In this document: in pieces, positions 8,556 to 17,928 of the stretch | Numbering within the stretch: position 1 is the first letter of the stretch | How the letters are laid out: each line of letters starts with the position of its first letter | DNA from: Halapricum desulfuricans | GTDB taxonomy: Archaea > Halobacteriota > Halobacteria > Halobacteriales > Haloarculaceae | Direction: 5' to 3' | DNA length: 64,000 bases | Assembly (NCBI RefSeq): GCF_017094505.1 | Contig: NZ_CP064787.1 | Span: forward strand, 1,302,001-1,366,000 | Position numbers and translations under genes: made by a program | The notes under the pieces: generated by a model | The model's input: only the letters and a program-made list of their open reading frames with translations | Told to the model about the DNA's origin: nothing | The model's database searches: none

Positions 8556-9146
8556 TCACTCCTCCAGACGAGCCAGGTCCGCCGGGGTGTTCACGTCTGC
8601 GAGCACGTCCTCACCCCACTGTTGCGTGATGGTTTCGCTGTCGAGCGTGGTACAGTCGAGCGCGTCGAGCACCGCGCGGAGCCGTCGCGTCCCGTTCGAT
8701 CGCTGTTCGGTGACTGCCCGCCGGAGCGCTCGCGTCTCGAAGACTGCAGGGACGGGCTGATCGATGCCGTCGGCGCGGATCACGACCCCCTCTTTTGACA
8801 GCGAGTCAAACAGCGATCGATACAGTCCAGCGGGAACCAGCGGCCGGTCGGCGCTTGTGACGGCGACGGTCTCGGCTTCGACCCCCTCGAGTGCGGCGTC
8901 CAGCCCCGCAAGCGGTCCCGCGTCGGGCGTCGGATCGAGCCGGTACTCGACGCCCGACAGCACGGACTCGAACGCCGGGCGTTGCTCGTCTCGACAGCTC
9001 ACCACGACCCGTTCGACGACCGCCCGAAGCGGTTCGACCGCGTGGGCGATCAGTGGTCGGCCGCGGAGCTCGGCGAGCGTCTTGTCGCGGTCGCCGAACC
9101 GACGCGCGAACCCGCCGGCGAGGACGATTCCAGCACGCGAATGCAC
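8556..9146 (-). CDS. mobA: Molybdenum cofactor guanylyltransferase MobA
   Basis: 196 aa from GTG 9146. It contains the nucleotidyltransferase signature GIVLAGGFARRFGDRDKTLA at its N-terminus, PLAGLDAALEGV near residue 75 and TSADRPLVPAGLY near 95, as in MobA, which transfers GMP from GTP to molybdopterin. Another GTG at 9200 overlaps the stop of nadK as GTGA and would give 18 more residues; the family normally starts right before the GxVLAGG loop, so I prefer 9146, though coupling makes 9200 possible. It is downstream of nadK on the same strand. Confidence 0.85.
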   Translation of the reverse strand: MHSRAGIVLAGGFARRFGDRDKTLAELRGRPLIAHAVEPLRAVVERVVVSCRDEQRPAFESVLSGVEYRLDPTPDAGPLAGLDAALEGVEAETVAVTSADRPLVPAGLYRSLFDSLSKEGVVIRADGIDQPVPAVFETRALRRAVTEQRSNGTRRLRAVLDALDCTTLDSETITQQWGEDVLADVNTPADLARLEE

Positions 9147-9196
9147 GGACGTTCCGCCGTTCGCGTCCCGTCCTGATAGGCGTTCGCTCCGACAGA

Positions 9197-10066
9197 TCAC
9201 TCGAGTTTGCCGAGCGCGGCGAAGAAATCCAGCGGCGGGCCGGCGACGTGGACGCTCTCTTCGGCCCGCCGGAGCGTGACTCGCGCCGGGGTTTCGATGT
9301 CCTGTGAGACGCGGCCGTCACTGACGACGGTCGCGCCGCCGTCGCTTTCGACGTTGATCGTGAGTTCGCTGTCCTCGTCGACGACCAGCGGCGGCATCTC
9401 CAGTTCTGCGGCCATCTCGGTCACGACCATGGCGTCGACGTTCGGGTGGACCAGCGGCCCGGCCTCGCTGAGGTTGTACGCGGTACTGCCGGTCGGCGTC
9501 GCGACGAGGACGCCGTCCGCGTGACCGCTGGTGTACAGCGAGCCGTCGACGCGGACGGTGACGTCGACACCGTTGCCGTGGCCGCGCTGTGGCCCCTGAA
9601 TGACGACCTCGTTGAGCGACGGCGGGAGCGTCCAGTCCTCGCCGGTAGCTCGAACGCGCGAGAGTGCTCTGGTCGAGGTCTGGCCGTCCTCGCGGAGGTC
9701 ATCGACGACATCGTGGACCGCCTCGATCGCGTCGTCCGGCGCAATCCCGTTCAGAAAGCCGACTTCACCGAGGTTGACGCCCATGATCGGCGTGTCCTCG
9801 ACGCCGCGGGCCGCAAAGAGGAACGTCCCGTCGCCGCCGATCGCCACGACCAGATCACAGGTGTTCAGGTCGTCTATCGCGATCGAATCGGGTTCGAAGC
9901 GCTCGCTACCGCTCGGTCCGTAGCCTCGGCCCCGTTCCTCCGAGAGCGTCTCGGCCGTTACCGAATCGACGAGCACGTCGACGTCGTCCCGGAAACTACG
10001 GCCGATTGCCTCGACGAGCGACTGTGCACGCGGATTCCCCTTCTGACCGACGATCCCGAGTTGCAT
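9197..10066 (-). CDS. nadK: NAD kinase
   Basis: 289 aa. It phosphorylates NAD to NADP. The diagnostic GGDGT loop is present in LVVAIGGDGTFLFAARG near residue 80. Further family blocks are GVNLGEVGFLNGI, the LNEVVIQGP (NE) motif, and GVLVATPTGSTAYNLSEAGPL near 185-205. MQLGIVGQKGNP at 10066 is the natural start; the frame reaches 10129 without support. It is probably co-transcribed with mobA downstream and divergent from the KaiC-like gene. Confidence 0.93.
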   Translation of the reverse strand: MQLGIVGQKGNPRAQSLVEAIGRSFRDDVDVLVDSVTAETLSEERGRGYGPSGSERFEPDSIAIDDLNTCDLVVAIGGDGTFLFAARGVEDTPIMGVNLGEVGFLNGIAPDDAIEAVHDVVDDLREDGQTSTRALSRVRATGEDWTLPPSLNEVVIQGPQRGHGNGVDVTVRVDGSLYTSGHADGVLVATPTGSTAYNLSEAGPLVHPNVDAMVVTEMAAELEMPPLVVDEDSELTINVESDGGATVVSDGRVSQDIETPARVTLRRAEESVHVAGPPLDFFAALGKLE

Positions 10067-10185
10067 ACTCCCGGAGGTTGCGTTCCCCGGCCAATAAAGC
10101 CAGGCGAACCGCGGCCGTCGCACAGACACATTTAATTCATGGAGAGATAATACAGGGACATGGCTATCGGCCGTGGTGTCCGCAG

Positions 10186-11280
10186 ATGAGCGACGACGAC
10201 TGGTTCGAGAGCGCCTTCGACGAGGACGCCACCGAGGAAGGAGAAGCGTCTACTGGCAATGCCGTAGAAAACGGCGACGCCGCCGGGAGCGCTTTCGAAG
10301 ACAGCGAGGACGAGTTCGGAGACGGCGACGGGGCTGAAGACGCGTTCGGAGCAGACCACCCGGACGGGGCGGTGGCCGACAGTACGGATGCATTCGCCGA
10401 TGCCGACACAGACGAAGACGTTCCTGCGGACGATGACCCGTTCGGAAGCGACAATGACCCGTTCTCCGCCGAAGGGTCCGACTCCGGGGGATCGCTGTTC
10501 GACGACGACTTCGCGAGCGCGATGCAGAGCGCCGGACCGGGCGACGAGACCGGCGAAGACTTCGATGAGGAGGCGTTCGAATCGGAGATTCCACGCGTTG
10601 ACCTCGGAATCTCCGGGCTGGACAAGATGGTTCAGGGCGGTGTCCCGGAGCGACACCTCATGGTCGTGGTCGGCGCGCCCGGGACCGGGAAGACGACCTT
10701 CGGGTTGCAGTTTCTCTATCACGGGCTCCAGCAGGGCGACAGCGCCGTGTTCATCACGCTTGAACAGAGCCGGCAGGCGATTCTCGACACCGCCAACGAA
10801 CGCGGCTGGGAGTTCGACCGCTACGAGGCCGAAGACGAACTGGCGATCGTCGATCTGGATCCGGTCGAGATGGCAAACAGCCTCGACAACATCCGCGGCG
10901 AGCTCCCGAAGCTGATCCGGGAGTTCGACGCCGAGCGACTCGTTCTCGACTCGGTGTCGCTGCTGGAGATGATGTACGACGACCAGGCCAAACGCCGGAC
11001 TGAAGTGTTCGATTTCACACGGTCACTCAAGGAGGCCGGCGTCACCACGATGCTCACGAGTGAGGCCAGCGAGGACAACCCCTACGCCTCCAGACACGGC
11101 ATCATCGAGTACCTGACCGACGCCGTCTTCGTCCTCCAGTACGTCCGTGGCGATACCCAGGAGACGCGACTGGCCGTCGAAATTCAGAAGATTCGCAACG
11201 CCAACCACTCCCGGGCGACCAAGCCCTACGACATCACGCTCGACGGCATCGACGTCTACCAGCAGGCCAGCATCTTCTAG
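10186..11280 (+). CDS. KaiC-like / RAD55-family ATPase with long acidic N-terminal tail
   Basis: 364 aa. Residues 1-135 are a low-complexity acidic region (strings of D, E, G, S, and repeats such as DPFGSDNDPF). A single KaiC/RecA-type ATPase follows: ISGLDKMVQGGVPERHLMVVVG, Walker A GAPGTGKT near residue 161, and Walker B-like RLVLDSVSLLEMM near 255. It lacks a second KaiC domain and any kinase or HTH module, so it is probably a regulatory ATPase and not a clock protein. ATG 10186 lies 50 bases after an ATTTAATT box, implying a short 5' leader. It is divergent from nadK and followed by a MutS-like gene. Confidence 0.85.
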   Translation: MSDDDWFESAFDEDATEEGEASTGNAVENGDAAGSAFEDSEDEFGDGDGAEDAFGADHPDGAVADSTDAFADADTDEDVPADDDPFGSDNDPFSAEGSDSGGSLFDDDFASAMQSAGPGDETGEDFDEEAFESEIPRVDLGISGLDKMVQGGVPERHLMVVVGAPGTGKTTFGLQFLYHGLQQGDSAVFITLEQSRQAILDTANERGWEFDRYEAEDELAIVDLDPVEMANSLDNIRGELPKLIREFDAERLVLDSVSLLEMMYDDQAKRRTEVFDFTRSLKEAGVTTMLTSEASEDNPYASRHGIIEYLTDAVFVLQYVRGDTQETRLAVEIQKIRNANHSRATKPYDITLDGIDVYQQASIF

Positions 11281-11317
11281 AAAATTGTTTGCCGGGGGAA
11301 CGCGTACGCGAGTGACG

Positions 11318-13351
11318 ATGGAACTGGAGTCGGTCCCCGGCGTCGGTGCCAAGACCGCCGAAGCGCTCGCGAGCCTCGACGACGCCGAGCGAGCACTCAC
11401 AGAGGGCGACGTGGCGACGCTGGCCCGGGCGCCGGGAATCAGCGAGGGGCGAGCGGCCAGAATCGCCCGTGCCGCGATACAGACGCGCCACGGCGACCAC
11501 GGCGATTTCCTCGCGACCGATCGCACGCGCGAGATCTACCGCGAGATCCTCGGCCGTCTGCAGGACCGCACCGTCACCGACGACGCCGCGGCCCGCCTGC
11601 GGACGCTCTATCCGAGCGCCGCCGAGAGCCGGATCCGCGAGGTCCGGGCGTTCACCCGCGGGGCGCTGTCCCGGGAGCCCGATCCGGCCGTGCTCGACGC
11701 GCTCGCGGGCGTCGAACCGCTCGAATCGCCCGGCGACGTTCGGGTCCGGGACCGGTGTCTCGTCACCGGGGACGCCGAGCGCTACGCACAAGCGCGCGAG
11801 GCGATCCCCGAAGTCAGCGTCGAGGTCGTCGAGGACACCCGCCAGCTCGCCGAACTCGCCCGCAGCTACGCGACGGTGATCGTCCTCGACGAGGAGTTCG
11901 CCGGTGTCGACATCGAGGGTGATGTGCGGGTCCAGCCGGACGCGCTCGACCGGCCCGAGGCGGTCGTCCCGGAGCGCACGCTGTCGTTTTTCGCTGCGAA
12001 CCGCGAGCCCTTGCGGGCCGCGATCGCCGTCCACCGGGCCGCGGATCTGGAACCGCCCTGCGAGCTGGAGCCGCTCGAGTCGGCGCTCGCGGTGCTCGAC
12101 GAGGACGGCACCCCACGCGGGGACGACGAACTCGACAGGCTCGCGACTGCTGTCGACGACCTGGATGCCGCCGTCTCGACCGCCGAGTCCGTCGCCAACG
12201 ACCACCTCCGGGAGGCGATCGAGGAACGGGACGTGACCATCGAGGGCACGGACCTGCTGTCGCTGGTCGAGCGCGGTGCCGGCGTCGACTCGCTGCTCTC
12301 ACGGGAGCTGGCCGACGAGTACGACGCGGCGGTCGCGGCCGCTCGCGAGCACCTGATCGACGCCCTCGAACTCACAGACACCGAATCGATCGCCCGCCGG
12401 GCGTTCCCCGACGAACCGACCTACCCCGTCGAGCACACCGAAGAGGTCGTTTCTCGGCTTCGGGAGGAGTTGACGACCGCCCGCGATCGGCGTGCGACCC
12501 GGCTCAAGCGCGAGCTGGCGAGCGATCTGGCGGCGTTCCGGTCGGCCGCCGACGACCTCGTCGACGCCGCGCTCGACCTCGACGTGGAACTCGCCGTCGC
12601 CCGATTCGCCGACGACTTCGACTGCACCCTCCCGGCGATCGACGCGCTCGACACGCCCGAGAACGCGAGTCCCCCGCCAGAACCTGACGTTCCGGGAGAC
12701 GGTGGCGTCGCGATCGAGGGCGGGCGATCGCCGCTGCTGGACGTTCCCTTCGAGGCGGTCGAGCCGGTCGATTATCACGTCTCCGGGGTCGCGCTCCTCT
12801 CGGGCGTCAACAGCGGCGGCAAGACCTCGACGCTCGATCTCATCGCGCTGGTAGTCGTGCTGGCACACATGGGGTTACCCGTGCCGGCCGAGGCCGCCCG
12901 CGTGAAGCGGATCGACGAGCTGCACTATTACGCCAAAACGCAGGGAACGCTAGATGCCGGGGCCTTCGAGTCGACGCTCCGGGAGTTCGGCGATCTGGTG
13001 ACCGGCGTCGCCGAGGACCGCGAGACGCTCGTCCTCGTGGACGAACTGGAGAGCATCACCGAGCCCGGCGCGAGCGCGAACATCATGGCCGGGATCCTCG
13101 AGGCGCTCTCGGCGCGCGGCGCGACCGCAGTGTTCGTCTCACATCTCGCGGGCGAGATCCGGGACGTCGCAAGCATCGACATCGCCGTCGACGGGATCGA
13201 AGCGATCGGGCTGGACGACGGCCAGTTGCTCGTCGATCGCTCGCCGGTGAAAGGGACGCTGGCCCGCTCGACGCCCGAGTTGATCGTCGAGAAACTGGCG
13301 GCGGACGGCGATGGCTTCTACGAGCGGTTACTGGAGAAATTCGAAGACTAG
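11318..13351 (+). CDS. MutS-family DNA-binding ATPase (MutS5/MutS2-like)
   Basis: 677 aa. It starts with a helix-hairpin-helix-like stretch (ESVPGVGAKTAEALASLDDA) and a long helical middle. The C-terminal MutS ATPase has LLSGVNSGGKTSTLDLIA (Walker A, about residue 490), ETLVLVDELESITEPGAS (Walker B) and AVFVSHLAGEI (H motif). The mismatch-recognition N-terminal domain of MutS1 and the Smr nuclease of bacterial MutS2 are both absent, as in archaeal MutS5-type proteins. A role in recombination or repair is likely, but canonical mismatch repair is not supported. It starts 38 bases after the KaiC-like gene. Confidence 0.85.
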   Translation: MELESVPGVGAKTAEALASLDDAERALTEGDVATLARAPGISEGRAARIARAAIQTRHGDHGDFLATDRTREIYREILGRLQDRTVTDDAAARLRTLYPSAAESRIREVRAFTRGALSREPDPAVLDALAGVEPLESPGDVRVRDRCLVTGDAERYAQAREAIPEVSVEVVEDTRQLAELARSYATVIVLDEEFAGVDIEGDVRVQPDALDRPEAVVPERTLSFFAANREPLRAAIAVHRAADLEPPCELEPLESALAVLDEDGTPRGDDELDRLATAVDDLDAAVSTAESVANDHLREAIEERDVTIEGTDLLSLVERGAGVDSLLSRELADEYDAAVAAAREHLIDALELTDTESIARRAFPDEPTYPVEHTEEVVSRLREELTTARDRRATRLKRELASDLAAFRSAADDLVDAALDLDVELAVARFADDFDCTLPAIDALDTPENASPPPEPDVPGDGGVAIEGGRSPLLDVPFEAVEPVDYHVSGVALLSGVNSGGKTSTLDLIALVVVLAHMGLPVPAEAARVKRIDELHYYAKTQGTLDAGAFESTLREFGDLVTGVAEDRETLVLVDELESITEPGASANIMAGILEALSARGATAVFVSHLAGEIRDVASIDIAVDGIEAIGLDDGQLLVDRSPVKGTLARSTPELIVEKLAADGDGFYERLLEKFED

Positions 13352-13382
13352 CCCGACTCGGGCGTCGACAGACGGTGACCGA

Positions 13383-14447
13383 CTACGGTTTCACGAGGAT
13401 CTTCACCTGATCGCTGTCGGGATCGATGAGACGCTCGAAGCCCTCGTCGGTGATGTCGTCGAGTTCGATCCGGTCAGTGATGAGCGGGTCGGGGTCGAAC
13501 CGGCCGTCCTCAAGCATATCGATGACCATGCCGAACTCCTCGGCCGAGCGGGGACCGCCCTGATAGGCGATCGAGCCGACGAGTTCGCGCTCGGGGATGA
13601 CCAGGTCGTTCGGCTGTGTCTCGACGCCCTCCTCGAAGATGCTGACTTCCGCGACGCGCCCGCCGGGGCGCGTGCTGTTTATCGCCTGGTTGTAGGTCGC
13701 CTCGACGCCGGCGACGTCGAATGCGATGTCCACGCCCTCGCCGGTCTCGGCGCGGATCGCCTCGAGGGCGTCTTCCTCGGTCGGGTCGATCAGCACGTCC
13801 GCGCCGCACGCCTCGGCGCGCTCGCGCCGCCGGTCGCGCGGCTCCGAGACGATGATCGGTCCGGCACCGGCGACTCGCAGAGCCTGAATCTGGCAGAGCC
13901 CGATCGGGCCGCTCCCGAACACGGCGACCGAATCGCCGGGGGAGACGTCGGCGACGCGCGCGGCGTGTAGCGCGACCGCCAGCGGTTCGACGAGCGCCCC
14001 GTGTTCGACGGGCATGTCTCCGAGCGGAACGGCCTGTTCGGCGTCGACGACCACGTTCTCGGCGAACCCGCCGTTGGAGGCCAGTCCAGTGAACCCGAGC
14101 GACTCACAGCGGTGATACTCGCCGGCCTCACAGCGAGGACACTCGCCGCAGTAGATGATCGGGTTGACGGCGACGGCGTCCCCCTCCGAGAGATCGGTGA
14201 CCGCCGATCCGACCTCCGAGATCGTGCCGCTGAACTCGTGGCCCATCGTGAGCGGGGCCTGTGCGCCCGACACGGGATGCGGTGCGTCCCCGGGAACGAA
14301 GATCGGCCCGGCGGTGTACTCGTGGAGATCCGACCCACAGATCCCGCAGGCTTCGACGTCGATCCGAACTTCTTCGGGCCCGACTTCGTCCGGTTCAATG
14401 TTTTCGACGCGGATGTCCTCCTGTCCGTAATATCTGGCTGCGTCCAT
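13383..14447 (-). CDS. Zinc-dependent medium-chain dehydrogenase (butanediol/sorbitol type)
   Basis: 354 aa. The catalytic zinc region is ACGICGSDLHEYTAGP near residue 36, and MGHEFSGTISEVG carries the GHE motif. The structural zinc loop CGECPRCEAGEYHRC lies near 98-112. The Rossmann motif is VAVFGSGPIGLCQIQAL near 170, followed by an acidic residue (IVSEPRDRR) that suggests NAD+ over NADP+. Similar proteins are 2,3-butanediol or sugar/polyol dehydrogenases; substrate cannot be set. ATG 14447 is preferred to the GTG two codons upstream. It converges on the MutS-like gene with a 31-base gap. Confidence 0.88.
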   Translation of the reverse strand: MDAARYYGQEDIRVENIEPDEVGPEEVRIDVEACGICGSDLHEYTAGPIFVPGDAPHPVSGAQAPLTMGHEFSGTISEVGSAVTDLSEGDAVAVNPIIYCGECPRCEAGEYHRCESLGFTGLASNGGFAENVVVDAEQAVPLGDMPVEHGALVEPLAVALHAARVADVSPGDSVAVFGSGPIGLCQIQALRVAGAGPIIVSEPRDRRRERAEACGADVLIDPTEEDALEAIRAETGEGVDIAFDVAGVEATYNQAINSTRPGGRVAEVSIFEEGVETQPNDLVIPERELVGSIAYQGGPRSAEEFGMVIDMLEDGRFDPDPLITDRIELDDITDEGFERLIDPDSDQVKILVKP

Positions 14448-14623
14448 GCACACTGAGATCGAACCCGCGTCGATATAACCGGACGAGCGTTTCCCAGAAC
14501 GCGAACCTCACCGTAACATTTTAAGATGATTTGAGCCGATATGCGGAATAATACGATTTATCGCCAGGGAAACGCTGTTGCCCTCGCTGCTTGCGGGTCG
14601 CTCTGCTCCCCGCTCGTCTCTTT

Positions 14624-14652
14624 CGAGGCTCTTCGCTCCGCTCAGAGCCTCG
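14624..14652 (-). terminator. Perfect 9-bp hairpin after the helicase gene
   Basis: CGAGGCTCT at 14624-14632 pairs with AGAGCCTCG at 14644-14652 around an 11-base loop. It lies four bases past the stop of the helicase gene on its transcribed strand, so it may act in 3'-end formation. Archaeal termination relies more on T-runs, and none is prominent here, so the role is uncertain. Confidence 0.35.
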
Positions 14653-14656
14653 CTTC

Positions 14657-16876
14657 TCACGGCTTCGGCGGATCCCCATCGTAGGCGTCCAGATCGTTGT
14701 AGAAGTTCAACAGCCCGAACTTCAACTTCTCCGGTTCGACGTCGATCATCTCCGCGCGCTCTTCGGGCGGGAAGGTCTTGCGGACGGCGTAGTCGCGCAT
14801 CTCGATCTCGGCGTCGCGGGTGTAGCGTTTGTCGACGAGAATCCGCGCCCCGAAATCCGTCGGCGAGCGCACGACCCGCCCCAGCGCCTGCCGGGTCTTT
14901 CGAACCGTGGGGATCTCGATGGCATACCGCCAGCCCGCCTCGTCGTCTCCGTCGGGTCCCTCGCCGCCGAAGGCGACATGATAGGCCTGCTGGACGGCGT
15001 CCATCCGATCGTCGAGATGCGGATAGGGAACGCCGACCACCACGACCGTCCGGGCGTCGTCGCCGTCGTAACTGACGCCCTCGGTGAGCGTGCCCCACAG
15101 CGACGAGAAGAGCACGCCGTCCTCGCCATCGGTGAACTCCTCGCGCAACTCTTGGGCCGGCGTGGCCGGCTCGTCGAGGTATCGCTCCGCATCGGTCTCG
15201 ACCCTGTGGTAGTAGCGCTCGGCCTCGGCGTAACTCGGGAAAAAGGCGAGCGTGTTCCCCGGCGTGAACTCGATCGCGTCCTCCAGCACCCCCGTGACGG
15301 TGTCCTGGGTGGCCGGATCGTCGCGCTCGCTGGCGAACAGCGCGGGCGCTTGCACGGCGTAGGTCCGCCGACGTTCCGCTGGGAACTGCGCGCCGTAGGC
15401 CATCGTCTCCGCGTCGGCCAGCCCGAGCACGTCCTCGGTCACCTCGAACGGTCGCAGCGTCGCACTCATCAGTACCGCCGCGTGGAGGTCGTCGAACAGC
15501 GACCGGGTGACGCGCTCGGGAATACACGTGTACAGTTCGGCGCGACCATAGATTTCCCCGGCCGAGCCGTCCCCGAGGCCGTCCTGTCCGTCGTCAGTCT
15601 GCTTACGAACGCTTATGACGGGGTACATCCCCTGGCTGTCGCTGTCGTCGAACCACGCCTCGAGGAACGTCGCCGCCTGCAGGGTCTGACACTCCTTGCG
15701 AACGGTGGTCTCGCCGTCCTTGTAGGCTTCCTCGTACCGCTGGTCGAGTTCCCGACCGAGTTCCAGCGCGCGCTCCAGTTCCTCCCGGTAACCGGGACCG
15801 GTGTAGGAGCGCAGGAACGACAGCGTCAGGTCGTCCTTGCGGTCCTCGTTGGCGATCGACAGATCCGTCCACTGATCGTCGACCTCCGCTTCCCGAATCG
15901 TGTCGGGACCCATCGTCTCCCTGTAGGTCGCCGCGAGAGCGTCCCGGTAGGTCTCGATGACGTTTCTGGCGGCCTCGACGCGCGGGTCGTCGGTCTCGTC
16001 GAGTTCCTCAAGCGCCTGCCCGAGCGTGGTCTCGGTGAGCGTCCGCCGAGCGTGCTCGCGGGCGGCGTCTTCGACGTTGTGCGCCTCGTCGAAGACCGCG
16101 ATGACCTCCTCGGGGTCGCGACCCAGCCACCGGAAGAACTGCTCGCGGATCATCGGATCCAGCAGGTGATGGTAGTTCGCGATCACCAGATCGACCCCGT
16201 CCATCCCCTCCTTGAGGAGTTCGTACCCACACAGCCCCTGTCGGTCTGCGTAGGCGTAGATGTCGTCGGGTGTTCGCACGTCGTCGTACAGCCACGCGTA
16301 GAAGTCGTCGGTGTCTGCGGTCAGGTTTCGGTAGTAATGCTCGCAGGTCGCCCGGTCCTCGAACGCCGAGAGGTCGTCTTCGATCGACTCGAGGTCGTCC
16401 ATCACGGCCGACCGTGCCTCCGCGGCCTCGCCCTCGCCGGCCTGACTCGCGTCGAGCAGTTCCCGCTGGCGGCGTTCGAGTTCGGCCCGTTCGCGTTCGA
16501 GTTCGACCTGTTCGCGGGTCGTGTCCCGCAGGGCCTGACACTCCTCGTAACCGACGTCGATGTGACACATCGAGGCCTTCCCGCGGAAGACGACCGCACG
16601 CAGGTCCTCGGTCTGTGCGATCGCGCTGGCCTCCTCGATGAACTGGCGGGTCTGCTGGTGGACGTTCGTCGTGATGACGACGGTCTTGTCGGTCTCGCGG
16701 GCGTACTCCAGTGCCGGCGTCAGCGACGCAAGCGTCTTGCCCGTCCCGCAGGCCCCTTCGAAGAGCACGTCTCGGCCGTCTCCGAGCGCGTCGTAGATCC
16801 GCCCCATCGCCTCCCGCTGGTGGTCGTAAGGCTGGTCGTAGGGAAAAAACCGGAGATACGACGGCTCTGTTGCCAC
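14657..16876 (-). CDS. XPD/DinG-type superfamily 2 DNA helicase
   Basis: 739 aa from GTG 16876 (VATEPSYLRFFPYDQPYDHQ). Walker A is FEGACGTGKTLASL near residue 45 and the DEAH box is VIAVFDEAHNVED near 260. Four cysteines (SMCHIDVGYEEC, RATCEHYY, GLCGYELL) between about residues 105 and 215 match the Fe-S cluster domain of XPD helicases. The C-terminal motor has SSLWGTLTEGVSYDGD and RQALGRVVRSPTDFG (motif VI). It should unwind DNA 5' to 3' in repair. No in-frame ATG fits the family N-terminus, hence the GTG start. Confidence 0.9.
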   Translation of the reverse strand: MATEPSYLRFFPYDQPYDHQREAMGRIYDALGDGRDVLFEGACGTGKTLASLTPALEYARETDKTVVITTNVHQQTRQFIEEASAIAQTEDLRAVVFRGKASMCHIDVGYEECQALRDTTREQVELERERAELERRQRELLDASQAGEGEAAEARSAVMDDLESIEDDLSAFEDRATCEHYYRNLTADTDDFYAWLYDDVRTPDDIYAYADRQGLCGYELLKEGMDGVDLVIANYHHLLDPMIREQFFRWLGRDPEEVIAVFDEAHNVEDAAREHARRTLTETTLGQALEELDETDDPRVEAARNVIETYRDALAATYRETMGPDTIREAEVDDQWTDLSIANEDRKDDLTLSFLRSYTGPGYREELERALELGRELDQRYEEAYKDGETTVRKECQTLQAATFLEAWFDDSDSQGMYPVISVRKQTDDGQDGLGDGSAGEIYGRAELYTCIPERVTRSLFDDLHAAVLMSATLRPFEVTEDVLGLADAETMAYGAQFPAERRRTYAVQAPALFASERDDPATQDTVTGVLEDAIEFTPGNTLAFFPSYAEAERYYHRVETDAERYLDEPATPAQELREEFTDGEDGVLFSSLWGTLTEGVSYDGDDARTVVVVGVPYPHLDDRMDAVQQAYHVAFGGEGPDGDDEAGWRYAIEIPTVRKTRQALGRVVRSPTDFGARILVDKRYTRDAEIEMRDYAVRKTFPPEERAEMIDVEPEKLKFGLLNFYNDLDAYDGDPPKP

Positions 16877-16974
16877 ACGACTGTGTTCATCGCTCGCAGG
16901 CAAAAACGTTCGCCCGCCGGAGTGAAGGTGGACATCGAAAGAGTGCGATCGTGCCCGACGCCGGGATAGTTTGA

Positions 16975-17913
16975 ATGCGATGGGGACAGATGCTACGGGC
17001 AATGCAACGACGAGAGCTGTTCGGCGGGGCGATCGCATTCGCGGGAGCGGTCCTCGTGCTCGTCCAGTTCGTGCAGGGGATCCAGCAACTGGACGGGTTC
17101 GAAGGACAGACAGGTGCCGTCGTCTTCGCCGTCGAGACGATTCCGTTCCTCTTTGTAGCCGGCGCGCTCGTCTACATCGGCTACTGGTTAACCGACCAAT
17201 CGGAATACGAACAGGAACTGCCACGGATCGCAGGATGGGGCGTCGCCAGCGCGGTGCTGTTCGCGTCGGTCTCGGCGCTGGTCGTCTTCAGCCAGCAAGC
17301 CAGACCGACAGTTGACGTTCTCGGACTGGCTCCCGCGATCGCGATCAACCACGTTACCGTCGGTGCCGTCGTCGGCGTCCTCGTCGGACTCTACGACGCC
17401 CGGGGGCTGGCACACCAGCGCGCGCTCGAAGCCGAACGCGACCGCACCGAACAGTTCGCCAACAAGGCGATGGACATCAACACCTACGGGCGGGAGCTCA
17501 CCCGCAGCGACTCTATCGACGCGGTGAGCGCGCTGTGCATCCAGGCACTGCAGGGACTGCTCGGTCTGACCGAGGCGGCCTTCGTCGTCGTCGGTGGCGA
17601 GGACTTTCAGATCGTAGATAGCACGGTGGTCGGCGTCTCCGACGAGGGGCTCGTCGAACTGGCCAGCCGGTCGCGCGAACAGGAGCCCACGACCGTCGTG
17701 ACCCACGAGTCGGTCCCCGACTCGCTCGAGAAGCGTGCCTGCGGTGCGATCACGCTACGGATCACTGACCTCGACGGCGCGTCGGCGGTGTTGCTGGCGC
17801 TGACCGACGACCTCGAGTTCAACGACGAGGACGTGCAACTGCTTGAGTTGTTGCTCGCACACGCAGCGACGGCGCTCGATTTCGTCTCCGAAGACGGCGA
17901 GTTCGACCGCTGA
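16975..17913 (+). CDS. Membrane sensor with four TM helices and a GAF domain, no kinase
   Basis: 312 aa. Four hydrophobic helices occupy about residues 15-145 (AIAFAGAVLVLVQFV, VETIPFLFVAGALVYIGYWL, AVLFASVSALVVF, VTVGAVVGVLVGLYDARG). A short helical linker and a GAF-like domain (about 175-305) follow. The layout matches the input half of haloarchaeal sensor kinases, but the protein ends after the GAF domain and has no HisKA or ATPase part. It could signal through a partner or be a shortened kinase. Other in-frame ATGs at 16990 and 17002 are possible starts. Confidence 0.75.
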   Translation: MRWGQMLRAMQRRELFGGAIAFAGAVLVLVQFVQGIQQLDGFEGQTGAVVFAVETIPFLFVAGALVYIGYWLTDQSEYEQELPRIAGWGVASAVLFASVSALVVFSQQARPTVDVLGLAPAIAINHVTVGAVVGVLVGLYDARGLAHQRALEAERDRTEQFANKAMDINTYGRELTRSDSIDAVSALCIQALQGLLGLTEAAFVVVGGEDFQIVDSTVVGVSDEGLVELASRSREQEPTTVVTHESVPDSLEKRACGAITLRITDLDGASAVLLALTDDLEFNDEDVQLLELLLAHAATALDFVSEDGEFDR

Positions 17914-17928
17914 TCGCGTGCCGGTCTA

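Noticed and set aside
10006-10185. Longer N-terminus for the KaiC-like ATPase
   Set aside because: The extension overlaps the nadK coding region and includes the promoter-like ATTTAATT; MSDDDW at 10186 is a better start.
13352-14500. Calling 13311-13970 on the plus strand as a gene
   Set aside because: It is antisense to the zinc dehydrogenase, whose zinc and Rossmann motifs are unambiguous.
14591-16969. A 792-codon open frame on the plus strand
   Set aside because: It is antisense to the XPD/DinG-type helicase, whose Walker, DEAH and Fe-S motifs are on the minus strand.
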